DNA of 64,000 bases from Paracoccus aerodenitrificans (GCF_027913215.1 NZ_CP115784.1:2356001-2420000); one strand, 5' to 3'. Positions 36,839 through 45,908 are shown, numbered from the stretch's first letter. The notes: generated from the letters alone by a model not told the origin. Program-made: numbers and translations.

Positions 36839-37879
36839 ATGACTGACAGCACCGATATCGAGATCGTTGCCCCGAATCTGAAACGCCGCCTGTCGGGCGT
36901 GACCGCGACTGTCGTGCGGCTGATCCCGGTGCAAGCCCGGATGATCGGGATCGTCGCCACCGGACCCGGACTGCCGCCGGAATTGCCGCATATTCCTTTA
37001 TCCCGCGCCGCCACCCTGCCCCGCGATCGCTGGCGGGTCTGGCATGCGCGGCGCAATACGGAAATGGCGCTTGGGCTGATCTTCCGGCGGGTTCTGGGCC
37101 GGCGCTACCGACTTCTGTTCACATCGGCGGCGCAGCGCCACCATACCGGCTTCACCAAATGGCTGATCCGTCAACAGGACGCGCTGATCGCCACCTCGCC
37201 ACAGGCCGCATCCTATCTGGAGCGTGAGGCGACAGTGATTCTTCACGGCGTCGATACGCAGGTCTTCCGGCCCGCCGAAGATAAGGCAGCATTGCGGCAG
37301 CAATTGGGGCTGGACCCGGATGCGGTGCTGATCGGATGTTTCGGCAGGGTCCGGGCGCAGAAAGGCGTCGATCTGCTGGTTCGCGCGGCGCTGCGGCTGT
37401 TTCCCGAACGCCCCAAGGCTCAGCTGATCTTCACCGGGCGGATCACGCCGGATAACCAGAAATTCGCCGATGATCTTCTGGCCGAAGCCAAAGCCGCCGG
37501 AATAGAAGACCGTATCCGCTTCCTGGGTGAGATCCCCTGGGAGGATGTCGTGCGCCATTATCAGGCGCTCGATCTGTTCGCTGCCCCCGCCAGATGGGAG
37601 GGTTTCGGGCTGACTCCGCTTGAGGCAATGGCTTGCGGCGTGCCGACCGTGGCCGCCCGCGTGGGGGCGTATGAGACGCTGATCCGCGACGGAGAAACCG
37701 GCTCTCTCGTGGCGGCCGACGATCTGGATGCGCTGACCCACGCCCTTGCCCGCTGGCTGGACGATCCCGAAACCCGCGAAAATGCCGGTCGTGCTGCCCG
37801 CGATCATGTCGTCCGGAACCATGCGATTGAAGGCGAGGCTCGCGCCATTGTCGATGTTTACCGCAAGCTGCTGTCATGA
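36839..37879 (+). CDS. Family 4 glycosyltransferase (lipopolysaccharide core type)
   Basis: A 346-residue GT-B glycosyltransferase. Motifs: VILHGVDTQVFRPAED at about 135-150, GCFGRVRAQKGVDLLVRAAL at about 163-182, IRFLGEIPWEDVVRHYQALD at about 222-241, and the donor-binding RWEGFGLTPLEAMACGVPT at about 248-266 with the EX7E pattern. It looks like LpsB/LpsD core mannosyl- or glucosyltransferases. The following GT29-like gene overlaps by 4 bp, so both likely act on the same surface glycan. Confidence 0.85.
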   Translation: MTDSTDIEIVAPNLKRRLSGVTATVVRLIPVQARMIGIVATGPGLPPELPHIPLSRAATLPRDRWRVWHARRNTEMALGLIFRRVLGRRYRLLFTSAAQRHHTGFTKWLIRQQDALIATSPQAASYLEREATVILHGVDTQVFRPAEDKAALRQQLGLDPDAVLIGCFGRVRAQKGVDLLVRAALRLFPERPKAQLIFTGRITPDNQKFADDLLAEAKAAGIEDRIRFLGEIPWEDVVRHYQALDLFAAPARWEGFGLTPLEAMACGVPTVAARVGAYETLIRDGETGSLVAADDLDALTHALARWLDDPETRENAGRAARDHVVRNHAIEGEARAIVDVYRKLLS

Positions 37880-38499
37880 CGCCTCTGCGTTTCTATATCG
37901 CGCGGGTGATGCGGAACGAGGCGCTTCTGGCCTCTCTCTCGATCCCGCAGGATGAATTATTATCCGCGCTGAATGGCAAATCGGTTGCGCTTGTCGGCAA
38001 TGCCCGCTCGCTGGCGAATGGTCGGCAGGGGCCGCAGATCGACGCGCATGATCTGGTGGTCCGCATCAACCTTGCGCCGATGCCGTCCGCCGAAAGTCAC
38101 GGCAGGCGAACCGGCTGGCTGGGGCTGGCGACGCGGCTGCCCAAGGCCAAGCGCACACGCATTGCGCCTTCGCGCATTCTGTGGATGTCGCATAAACGCA
38201 AGAGGCTGGACCGGCAAAGCGCCCATTCGCCGGGATTTTACCTGCATCCGCTGCCGGATTACGAGGCGCTGAAATCACGGCTTGAGGCACCGCCGACGAC
38301 GGGCGCGATGCTGATCGAGCTGTTGCTGCGATCGGAATTATCGCGGCTGGATCTCTACGGTTTCGACTTCTTCGCCTCGAAATCCCTGTCGGGCGGACGC
38401 AGCGCCGGGCAGGTGCCGCATGATTTCAACAGCGAGGCAGCATGGGTCGGGGAGTTGCTGAAAAGCGATCCCCGACTGACGCTTCACCCAAGCGGCTAG
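37876..38499 (+). CDS. GT29 (sialyltransferase-family)-like protein
   Basis: A 207-residue cytosolic protein. It has the pieces of the sialylmotifs of family GT29: VALVGNARSL (about 36-45) then DAHDLVVRINLAPMP (about 55-69) as in motif L; TTGAMLIELLLRSE with LYGFDFF (about 140-165) as in motif S; and PHDFNSEAAWV (about 183-193) as in motif VS. Known eukaryotic GT29 enzymes use CMP-sialic acid in the Golgi; bacterial relatives are poorly studied. No CMP-sialate synthesis genes are seen in the window. Coupled to the upstream glycosyltransferase by ATGA. Confidence 0.7.
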   Translation: MTPLRFYIARVMRNEALLASLSIPQDELLSALNGKSVALVGNARSLANGRQGPQIDAHDLVVRINLAPMPSAESHGRRTGWLGLATRLPKAKRTRIAPSRILWMSHKRKRLDRQSAHSPGFYLHPLPDYEALKSRLEAPPTTGAMLIELLLRSELSRLDLYGFDFFASKSLSGGRSAGQVPHDFNSEAAWVGELLKSDPRLTLHPSG

Positions 38500-38510
38500 G
38501 GTTTCCGGTC

Positions 38511-40916
38511 TCAGCCGCGCAGAACCCCGCCAGTCGCCTTGCCGACCTTTTCGACGATCTTTGCGGCCACGGCCTCGATCTCGGCATCGGTCAGCGTCTT
38601 GTCGCGGGGTTGAAGCCGGGCCGTGATGGCGACGGATTTCTTCCCCTGCCCCATCTGCGCCTCGGCTTTTTCGCCGGTGAACTGGTCAAAAACCCGCACG
38701 CTTTCGATCAGCGCCTTGTCGGCACCCGAGGCGGCGTTGACCAATGTCAGCGCTTCGACATCGCTGTCCACAACGAAGGCGAAATCCCGCTCGACGGGTT
38801 GCAGCGCCGAGGCATTCAGCGCCGGGCGGGTCGGCACATTCGCCTTGGGCAGAGGCACGTTCGGGATATAGATCGTGAACGCGACGGCGGGACCTTTCAC
38901 ATCCAGTTCGCGCAGGATCTTCGGATGCACCTCGCCGAAACTCGCAAGCCGGTTGGGGCCAAGCTGGATATTGCCCGAACGGCCGGGATGCCACCACGCG
39001 TCAAGCTTGCGGTCGATCTGGAATTTCGCCGGAGCGCCAATCGCCGACAGGATCGCCTCGGCATCGGCCTTGGCGTCGTAAATATCCACGGGGCGGCGCG
39101 ACCCGTAAGCGTCACGCGGCGCAGATGCGCCGACCAGCAACCCGGTCAGGCGCAGCGCCTGATCGCCCGGCTCTCCGCCCGAGAAAACCGGGCCGCATTC
39201 GAACAGAGCCAGATCCGCAAAGCCCCGCGCCTGATTCCGTGCCGCCGCCGCCAGCAAGCCCGGCAGCAGATCGGGGCGCAAATGCGTCATCTCAGAGCTG
39301 ATCGGGTTTTCCAGACGCACCTCGTCGCCACCGCCGCCGAACAGCGCAGCCGCATCCGCGTCGATGAAGCTGTAAGTGACGCATTCATTATAGCCAAGAC
39401 CCGCCGCCATGCGCCGCGCCGTTGTCTCACGGCGCTGCAACGGCGTCAGAACCGGCAGAGGCACCCCCGGTTGAGGCCGCGCCATCGGTTTGCCGACCAG
39501 ACGGGTCAGGCTGGCAATCCGCGCGACCTCCTCGATCAGATCGGCCTCGCCCTGAATATCCGGCCGCCAGCTTGGAACATGGGCCATATCGCCCTCCATC
39601 CGGAAGCCGAGCGCCTCCAGCGTCCGGCGCTGCACGGTATCCTCGATCTCCATCCCGACAAGGCTGACGACACGATCCGTATCCAGCCGATAGGCACGGC
39701 TGTGATCGGGAATGTCGCCCGCCGTAACGGGGCCAGACGCTTCCCCGCCGCAAAGATCCAGCACCATCCGGGTGGCAAGATCCAAGCCGACAAGGGTGAA
39801 TTCAGGATCAATGCCACGCTCGAAACGATATCGCGCGTCCGAGTTGATCTTCAGCGCACGCCCGGTGGCGGCGGTGCTGATCGGGTCGAAATAGGCTGCC
39901 TCGATAAACACATCGGTTGTGTCATTTTGCGAACCCGATGCCGCGCCGCCCATGACACCGGCGATGGATTCCACCCCGTTTTCGTCGCAGATCACGACGG
40001 CGCCTTCGGGCAGGCTGTATTCCTTGTCGTCCAGGGCGACCAATTTTTCGCCTGCCTTCGCACCCCTGAGATGCAGATCACCCTTCACCTTCGCCACATC
40101 GAAGACATGCAGAGGGCGGTTCAGGTCATAGGTAAAATAATTGGTAATATCGACAAGCGCACTGATCGGACGCAGACCAATGGCCCGAAGCCGTTTCTGC
40201 ATCCATTCCGGCGACGGTCCGTTCTTCACGCCCCTCACCACGCGCCCCGAGAAAAACGGCGCTTTCGCCGCGATCTCATCGTCAATCGTGACATTGACCG
40301 GGCTGGCGAATTTCCCCTCGATCTGAACCTCGGTCAGCGACTTCAGCGTTCCCAGTCCCCGCGCCGCCAGATCCCGCGCGATCCCGCGCACACCAAGCGC
40401 ATCGGGCCGGTTCGGCGTAATCGCAATGTCGAAAACCGGATCGATCTTGTCCGGCGCATTCGCGGCCAGCCAGTCGGTGAATTTCTGCCCGACCTCGCCG
40501 GATGGCAGTTCGATAATGCCGTCATGTTCGTCCGACAACTCCATCTCGCGCTCGGATGCCATCATGCCGTGGCTTTCAACGCCGCGTATTTTGCCGACGC
40601 TCAGCGTCGTATCCAGACCGGGCACATAATCGCCCGGCTTCGCCAGAACACCGATCAGACCGGCCTTCGCATTCGGCGCACCGCAGACGATCTGCTTTTC
40701 GCCCTCATCCGTCTCGACCCGCAGCACACGCAGACGGTCGGCATCGGGATGCTGTTCCGCAGCCACGATCTTCGCGATGGTAAACCCGGACAGTTTCGCA
40801 GCGGGGTCGATGATTTCTTCGATCTCAAGACCCAGATCGGTCAGAACCCGCCCCATTTCTTCAACGGAAGCATCGGTTTCCAGATGGTCTTTCAGCCAGG
40901 ACAGCGTGAATTTCAT
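38511..40916 (-). CDS. pheT: Phenylalanine-tRNA ligase beta subunit
   Basis: Beta subunit (801 residues) of the alpha2-beta2 enzyme; it carries tRNA binding and editing. Domain order is complete: EMAP/OB tRNA-binding fold (about 39-150, with VVCGAPNAKAGL-like IVCGAPNAKAGLIGVLAKPG), B3/B4 editing (about 205-390, DITNYFTYDLNRPLHVFD), B5 (about 400-470) and the C-terminal FDX-ACB domain (about 705-800, PTRPALNASALQPVERDFAF). The ATG matches the family start MKFTLSWLKDHLE. It is separated from pheS by two genes. Confidence 0.96.
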   Translation of the reverse strand: MKFTLSWLKDHLETDASVEEMGRVLTDLGLEIEEIIDPAAKLSGFTIAKIVAAEQHPDADRLRVLRVETDEGEKQIVCGAPNAKAGLIGVLAKPGDYVPGLDTTLSVGKIRGVESHGMMASEREMELSDEHDGIIELPSGEVGQKFTDWLAANAPDKIDPVFDIAITPNRPDALGVRGIARDLAARGLGTLKSLTEVQIEGKFASPVNVTIDDEIAAKAPFFSGRVVRGVKNGPSPEWMQKRLRAIGLRPISALVDITNYFTYDLNRPLHVFDVAKVKGDLHLRGAKAGEKLVALDDKEYSLPEGAVVICDENGVESIAGVMGGAASGSQNDTTDVFIEAAYFDPISTAATGRALKINSDARYRFERGIDPEFTLVGLDLATRMVLDLCGGEASGPVTAGDIPDHSRAYRLDTDRVVSLVGMEIEDTVQRRTLEALGFRMEGDMAHVPSWRPDIQGEADLIEEVARIASLTRLVGKPMARPQPGVPLPVLTPLQRRETTARRMAAGLGYNECVTYSFIDADAAALFGGGGDEVRLENPISSEMTHLRPDLLPGLLAAAARNQARGFADLALFECGPVFSGGEPGDQALRLTGLLVGASAPRDAYGSRRPVDIYDAKADAEAILSAIGAPAKFQIDRKLDAWWHPGRSGNIQLGPNRLASFGEVHPKILRELDVKGPAVAFTIYIPNVPLPKANVPTRPALNASALQPVERDFAFVVDSDVEALTLVNAASGADKALIESVRVFDQFTGEKAEAQMGQGKKSVAITARLQPRDKTLTDAEIEAVAAKIVEKVGKATGGVLRG

Positions 40917-40989
40917 GGCGCACCTTAAATCATATGCGCCCGCCCCCGACCGGGGACGAGCGTCGTTTCATGTCTTCAACCCCTCACAG

Positions 40990-41009
40990 GCCGGGGCGTC
41001 AACCCCGGC
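40990..41009 (-). terminator. Hairpin after the first symporter gene
   Basis: GCCGGGG and CCCCGGC form a perfect 7-bp stem with a 6-nt loop, 13 bp downstream of the symporter stop (41022) on the minus strand. There is no T-run after it. Confidence 0.45.
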
Positions 41010-41021
41010 AAGAGGCAAAGC

Positions 41022-42374
41022 TCAGCGTTTCTGGTCGCTTTCCAGATATTCGCGGGTCAGCATCACCACGACCGGCGACAGGGCGATCAGCGAAATCAGG
41101 TTCGGAATCGCCATCAGAGCATTCAGCGTATCCGCAACCAGCCAAGCGAAATCCAACGTCACAACCGTGCCGATGAACACCGCAATCGTCCAGACCACGC
41201 GGAACGGCATGGCGGCTTTCGTCCCCAGAAGAAACTCCCAGCAACGTTCGCCGTAATAGGCCCACCCGAGAATCGTGGTGAATGCGAACACGGCCAGAAG
41301 CAGCGCCAGCAACTCCTCTCCGAAGCCCGGCAGCGCGGATTCGAAGGCCGCTGCCGACAATGCGGCACCGGAATCGCCCGAGGTCCATACGCCGGTCACC
41401 ATGATCGCAAGCGCCGTCATGGTGCAGATGATGATCGTGTCGATGAAGGTTCCCATCATTCCGATCATGCCGGAATAGACCGGGTCCTTCGTGCGACCCG
41501 CAGCCTGCGCGATCCCGGCGGTTCCCAGACCGGCCTCGTTCGAGAAGATGCCGCGTGCGACACCGAAGCGGATCCCGTGCATCACTGCTGCACCCGCAAA
41601 GCCCCCAACAGCAGAGGTCGGAGAGAATGCCGAGGTGATGATCGTCATCAGAGCTCCGGGCAGCGCGGTGATATTCAGCAGCAGCACAACCAGAACCGCG
41701 ACAACATAGATCACCGCCATCGCCGGGATCAGCTTTTCGGCGACAGCACCGATCCGCTTGATACCGCCGAGAATGACCGCTCCGGTCAGTGCGGCGACGA
41801 CAACGCCGGTCACCCAGCCGGGCAGACCGAAGGCGGTATTCATCGCCTCGGAAATCGAGTTCGACTGAACCATGTTCCCGATCCCGAACCCGGCAAGCCC
41901 GCCGAAAATCGCAAAGGCCACGGCCAGCCAGCCCCAGTTTGCTCCGAGACCGTTCTTGATCGCATACATCGGGCCGCCCGCATGTTCGCCCCGGTCATCG
42001 ACCTCACGATATTTCACGGCGACGACGACCTCGGCATATTTCGTGGCCATGCCGACAAAGGCGGTCATCCACATCCAGAACACCGCACCCGGCCCGCCAA
42101 GAGCGATGGCGGTCGCGACGCCTGCGATATTCCCGGTGCCGATCGTTGCCGACAGCGTGGTCATCAGCGCGGCAAACGGGGTGATCTCACCATCGCCGAT
42201 ATCGTCCGGTATCCGGCTTTTGCGGACCATTTTCAGGCCGTATCCGATCTTGCGAATCGGCATGAATCCCAGCCGGATCTGTAGATAAAGCCCGGTCCCG
42301 AGGATCAATACGATCATCGGAACGCCCCAGACGATACCGTTCACCCAGCCTACAAATGAGTTAATCGCTTCCAT
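41022..42374 (-). CDS. Alanine/glycine:cation symporter (AGCS family), copy 1
   Basis: Inner-membrane Na+- or H+-coupled amino-acid transporter of 450 residues with 10-11 hydrophobic segments. AGCS marks: SATIGTGNIAGVATAIALGG at about 75-94, PGAVFWMWMTAFVGMATKYAE at the end of that block, and GVARGIFSNEAGLGTAGIAQ at about 272-291. A strong ribosome-binding site (GGAAGGGAGG) precedes the ATG but lies inside a 12-bp hairpin (42376-42418). It is one of two AGCS genes around pheS; the two proteins are clearly related but not near-identical. Confidence 0.9.
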   Translation of the reverse strand: MEAINSFVGWVNGIVWGVPMIVLILGTGLYLQIRLGFMPIRKIGYGLKMVRKSRIPDDIGDGEITPFAALMTTLSATIGTGNIAGVATAIALGGPGAVFWMWMTAFVGMATKYAEVVVAVKYREVDDRGEHAGGPMYAIKNGLGANWGWLAVAFAIFGGLAGFGIGNMVQSNSISEAMNTAFGLPGWVTGVVVAALTGAVILGGIKRIGAVAEKLIPAMAVIYVVAVLVVLLLNITALPGALMTIITSAFSPTSAVGGFAGAAVMHGIRFGVARGIFSNEAGLGTAGIAQAAGRTKDPVYSGMIGMMGTFIDTIIICTMTALAIMVTGVWTSGDSGAALSAAAFESALPGFGEELLALLLAVFAFTTILGWAYYGERCWEFLLGTKAAMPFRVVWTIAVFIGTVVTLDFAWLVADTLNALMAIPNLISLIALSPVVVMLTREYLESDQKR

Positions 42375-42375
42375 A

Positions 42376-42418
42376 GCCTCCCTTCCTTCTGTTTTTTCAA
42401 GGATATGAAGGAAGAGGC
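42376..42418 (-). promoter_or_regulatory. Leader hairpin hiding the symporter ribosome-binding site
   Basis: On the minus strand GCCTCTTCCTTC (42418-42407) pairs with GAAGGAAGGGAGGC (42389-42376) over 12 bp with a 2-nt bulge; the 17-nt loop is A-rich. The 3' arm contains the whole AAGGAAGGGAGG ribosome-binding region and ends one base before the ATG. Such a structure would block translation unless opened by a ligand, protein, small RNA or temperature. Confidence 0.5.
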
Positions 42419-42524
42419 GATATTTGTCGAGCTTCCTGCGGCAGGACAGGCGATCACAAGCCGTTGCCGGAGAAGCAACATAGCCCGAACTTATTGCACA
42501 GCCTCGCGATATTTCCGGGAAGAA

Positions 42525-43007
42525 CTAAAGATCCGCACCGAATCCGATGCGATACGGTTCTTGTTCCGCCACAGGTGGCACGGCGATCAGCAGAAAGTTC
42601 AGTTGCGAGACATGCTGCACAACCGCAACCTGCGCCTGACCGTCCAGCAGCCCATAGAATTCGATTATACTGGGATTGCGATACCCCATCCCGCGCACAT
42701 GCAGCGCCTTCTCGCCGCCGAAATTCGCAAGCTGGATACCAAGCTCGTAATTCTCCGGCAGCGTCGCCTGAAAATCCTTCACACGCGTGATGAGGTGATC
42801 ATAAACCTGCTCTGCCGCCTGTATCACCGCCTGATCGGCAGCATCGCACACAGCTTCCGTGGGCAAGGCCGGAACCGGCGCGGGAGGCTTATCCTGCGCC
42901 TTCTTTTCGGAGGGCCTCGCCTGATCCGAAGCTTTTGCGTCCTTGCGGGTTTTGGAGGTCTTTTTACTCATACCCCCAAAATCGTCCGTATCGCCGCGCT
43001 TGTCCAT
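42525..43007 (-). CDS. Conserved hypothetical protein (possibly DUF6173)
   Basis: About 160 residues from the ATG at 43007. The first 55 residues are Lys/Ala/Pro-rich and disordered (SKKTSKTRKDAKASDQARPS). The folded part (about 70-160) contains VYDHLITRVKDFQATLPENY, VRGMGYRNPSIIEFYGLLDG and VQHVSQLNFLLIAVP. It resembles a Rhodobacterales domain family I believe is DUF6173, but I cannot confirm this. An in-frame TTG at 43082 and an ATG at 42971 are other possible starts. Function unknown. Confidence 0.6.
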   Translation of the reverse strand: MDKRGDTDDFGGMSKKTSKTRKDAKASDQARPSEKKAQDKPPAPVPALPTEAVCDAADQAVIQAAEQVYDHLITRVKDFQATLPENYELGIQLANFGGEKALHVRGMGYRNPSIIEFYGLLDGQAQVAVVQHVSQLNFLLIAVPPVAEQEPYRIGFGADL

Positions 43008-43154
43008 GATTGTTCTCGCGACACGATCTGCAGGCTGAACGAACTCACGACGTTCAGCATCCGAAAGATGCCAGTATCGCAACGACCCTATGCACAGCTC
43101 ATCGGCAAAAAGCCGGATCGTCCCTCTTACAGACCCATCATGAGGTATCGGGGT

Positions 43155-44237
43155 TTACCGCGATAGTCCGCCCGGCACACTCGGCACATCTCCTGCGGCG
43201 AAACCGTAATGACGCAACCACCGCAGATCGCTCTCGAAGAAGGCGCGCAGATCGGGGATGCCGTATTTCAGCATTGCCAGGCGGTCGATGCCCATGCCGA
43301 ACGCAAAGCCCTGCCACTCGGAGGAATCGACACCGGCGGCTTCCAGCACTTTGGGATGGACCATGCCGGAGCCAAGGATCTCCATCCACGAATCGCCCTC
43401 ACCGATCTGCAATTTGCCGCCTTCCCATGAGCAGCGGATATCGACCTCGGCGGAAGGCTCGGTGAAGGGGAAATGAGAGGCGCGGAAACGCAGTTCGACT
43501 TTTTCGACCTCGAAAAAGGCGCGGCAGAATTCCTCAAGCACCCATTTCAGATTGGCCATCGAGATATCGCGACCGATTGCCAGTCCCTCGACCTGATGGA
43601 ACATCGGCGTATGGGTCTGGTCCATATCCATCCGGTACACCCGGCCTGGCGCGATGACGCGGATCGGCGCTCCGGTCTTTTCCATCGCGCGGATCTGCAC
43701 CGGAGAGGTATGCGTACGCAGCACATGGGGCGGACGGTCGTCGCCCTCGGCCCGGTGCATGAAGAATGTATCATGTTCCTGCCGCGCGGGATGCTCCGGC
43801 GGGATATTCAGCGCGTCGAAATTATACCAGTCGCTTTCGACCTGAGGCCCTTCGGCGACGGCAAAGCCCATATCGGCGAAGATCTGGGTGACCTCTTCCA
43901 TCACCTGACTGACCGGGTGGATACTGCCCTGAGGGCGCGGACGGCCTGGCATGGTCACATCCAGCCACTCATCCCGAAGCCTTGCATCAAGCGCGGCATC
44001 CTCAAGCGCCGCCTTGCGGGCGCGAAGGGCGGCGTCGATTTCGTCCTTCAGCCGGTTCATCGCCGGTCCCGCGATCTGCCGCTCTTCCGGGGTCATCTTG
44101 CCCAGTTCGCGCATCTTCAGGCTGATCTCGCCCTTCTTTCCAAGCGCGGCAAGGCGCACCTCTTCCAGCGCGGAGGCGTCGGAAGCATCGGCCACGCGGC
44201 CCAGATAGGTTGAACGAAGCGTTTCTAGATCGGTCAT
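43155..44237 (-). CDS. pheS: Phenylalanine-tRNA ligase alpha subunit
   Basis: Catalytic alpha subunit, 360 residues. N-terminal coiled coil (about 1-85) is followed by the class II core: motif 1 region [20 protein letters not shown] at about 105-124, motif 2 [14 protein letters not shown] at about 190-203, [18 protein letters not shown] at about 215-232, and motif 3 [19 protein letters not shown] at about 320-338. The ATG at 44237 has AGGATGA at good spacing; the ATG three codons earlier does not. Lies two genes upstream of pheT. Confidence 0.95.
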   Translation of the reverse strand: MTDLETLRSTYLGRVADASDASALEEVRLAALGKKGEISLKMRELGKMTPEERQIAGPAMNRLKDEIDAALRARKAALEDAALDARLRDEWLDVTMPGRPRPQGSIHPVSQVMEEVTQIFADMGFAVAEGPQVESDWYNFDALNIPPEHPARQEHDTFFMHRAEGDDRPPHVLRTHTSPVQIRAMEKTGAPIRVIAPGRVYRMDMDQTHTPMFHQVEGLAIGRDISMANLKWVLEEFCRAFFEVEKVELRFRASHFPFTEPSAEVDIRCSWEGGKLQIGEGDSWMEILGSGMVHPKVLEAAGVDSSEWQGFAFGMGIDRLAMLKYGIPDLRAFFESDLRWLRHYGFAAGDVPSVPGGLSR

Positions 44238-44323
44238 CGGCGTCATCCTGAGTTGCGTGGGCGGCTTAACATGGCTCGGCGGGCGGTAAAAGAGACTGAC
44301 CGCACAGCACGGCTAGACGGAAA

Positions 44324-44351
44324 CGCCCGCCCCGGATGACCGGGACGGGCG
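44324..44351 (-). terminator. Rho-independent terminator after the second symporter gene
   Basis: On the minus strand CGCCCGTCCCGG-TCAT-CCGGGGCGGGCG forms a 12-bp stem with one T-G pair and a 4-nt loop, followed by TTT. It begins 24 bp after the symporter stop codon (44376-44378). Confidence 0.75.
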
Positions 44352-44375
44352 CTGAATTACCGGCTGGCGAGGTGC

Positions 44376-45854
44376 TCAGCTCCAGATTTCGCGATTCACG
44401 CCGGGGGCGATATCGGGATATTGCGAGATGTGGAAGCTTGGCTCTTCGCCCACTTTCCGCTTGGCCAGATAATCGCGCGTCACCACGGTCACCGTTCCCG
44501 ACAGCAGGACGATCGCGATCAGGTTGATCGTCGCCATCAGACCCATCGAGGCATCCGCGAAGTTGAACACGGTCGCCACTGCCTGAGACGCACCCCAGAT
44601 CACCATCGCCATCGCCGCAAGACGCAGCGCGATTATGCCGCCCTTGCCGCCGCCCAGATGGACGACTGCGTTTTCGGCATAGGAGTAGTTCCCGATGATC
44701 GAGGTGAACGCGAAGAAGAAAATCGCGACGCCCACGAAGATCTGCCCGAAATTGCCGAAATGATCCCCGAGCGCAGCCTGAGTCAGGTTGACGCCCATCA
44801 GCTCCTCGGACGGGGTGACATCAGCGAGCAGGATCATCACAGCCGTAGCAGTGCAGACCAACAGCGTATCGATGAACACACCAAGCGCCTGCACAAAGCC
44901 CTGACTAGAGGGGTGATGCGGTGCGGGCGTTGCAACCGCCGCGATATTCGGCGCCGAGCCCATACCGGCTTCGTTCGAGAACAGCCCGCGCTTGATGCCG
45001 TTCATCGCCGCGGCCATCACACCGCCGGCCACACCGCCAACCGTTTCCTGAAGCCCGAACGCGTTCAGCACGATCCCGCCGAGAATGCCCGGTACGCGGT
45101 CGATATTCATCAGCAGCGCCACGATTGCCGCCAGCAGATACAGCGCCGCCATCGGAGGAACCACCAGTTCCGCCACCCGCGCAATCTGCGGGATGCCGCC
45201 GAAGATGATGATCCCGGCCAGAATGGCCAGCGACACACCGATCACCAGCTTAGCTACCACGAACGCGCCGATTTCGTCGCCGGTCGCGGGTTGGACCCAT
45301 CCCCATTGAACCAGCATCGCCTCGACCGGGGCGGCGGTCGCCTCGGCGATAGAGTTCGCCTGCACGGCGTTGAAGATCAGGCCGAATGACAGGATCAGTG
45401 CGACGGAAAAGATCGCCGCAAGCCAGGGCGCGTTCAGGCCGCGCGAGATATAGGCCGCAGGCCCGCCGCGATACATCCCGTCCGGCCCGTGCGTCTTGTA
45501 AAGCTGCGCCAGCGTCGATTCCGCATAAGCCGTTGCCATACCGACAAGTGCGACCATCCACATCCAGAAGATCGCCCCCGGCCCGCCAAGTGTCAGGGCC
45601 ACTGCGACTCCGGCGATATTTCCGGTGCCGACGCGGCTGGCCAGCGAGACGGTCAGTGCCTGAAACGGAGAAATCCCATCCTTGTCGGTCTTGTCCGACG
45701 AGGTGACGCAGCGCCACATTTCCCCGAAATGCGCAAACTGGATGAAGCCAAGACGAAGCGTAAAATAAATTCCGACAGCCAGAAGGCCATAAATCAGAAT
45801 ATATCCCCAGAACAGGCCATTCGCCCAGTCTACCAGACCGTTGATGTAATCCAT
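44376..45854 (-). CDS. Alanine/glycine:cation symporter (AGCS family), copy 2
   Basis: Inner-membrane amino-acid transporter of 492 residues, about 40 longer than copy 1. AGCS motifs: LASRVGTGNIAGVAVALTLG at about 71-90, PGAIFWMWMVALVGMATAYAE just after, and GIKRGLFSNEAGMGSAPNIA at about 289-308. Extra length lies in loops around residue 190 and at the C-terminus. SD AGGAAA precedes the ATG. Its leader holds an 8-bp inverted repeat (45869-45908). Located just upstream of pheS on the same strand but separated from it by a terminator. Confidence 0.9.
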   Translation of the reverse strand: MDYINGLVDWANGLFWGYILIYGLLAVGIYFTLRLGFIQFAHFGEMWRCVTSSDKTDKDGISPFQALTVSLASRVGTGNIAGVAVALTLGGPGAIFWMWMVALVGMATAYAESTLAQLYKTHGPDGMYRGGPAAYISRGLNAPWLAAIFSVALILSFGLIFNAVQANSIAEATAAPVEAMLVQWGWVQPATGDEIGAFVVAKLVIGVSLAILAGIIIFGGIPQIARVAELVVPPMAALYLLAAIVALLMNIDRVPGILGGIVLNAFGLQETVGGVAGGVMAAAMNGIKRGLFSNEAGMGSAPNIAAVATPAPHHPSSQGFVQALGVFIDTLLVCTATAVMILLADVTPSEELMGVNLTQAALGDHFGNFGQIFVGVAIFFFAFTSIIGNYSYAENAVVHLGGGKGGIIALRLAAMAMVIWGASQAVATVFNFADASMGLMATINLIAIVLLSGTVTVVTRDYLAKRKVGEEPSFHISQYPDIAPGVNREIWS

Positions 45855-45868
45855 ATTTTCCTCAGTCC

Positions 45869-45908
45869 CTCACGCGGCTGTTTTGCATAAACTTAACATT
45901 CGCGTGAG
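45869..45908 (-). promoter_or_regulatory. Inverted repeat in the leader of the second symporter gene
   Basis: CTCACGCG (45869-45876) and CGCGTGAG (45901-45908) are perfect complements with a 24-bp spacer, ending 14 bp before the ATG at 45854. The ribosome-binding site lies just outside the stem. It could be a leader hairpin or a two-half operator. Confidence 0.45.

Noticed and set aside
38442..40928. Very long plus-strand frame (about 828 codons) opposite pheT
   Set aside because: It mirrors pheT, whose GC-rich third positions leave the opposite strand free of stops. The translation is Arg/His/Gln-rich without any domain, and pheT is complete with all motifs.
44238..44375. Phenylalanine-rich leader peptide attenuator before pheS
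   Set aside because: No short ORF with a run of Phe codons was found; the gap contains only the terminator of the upstream symporter.
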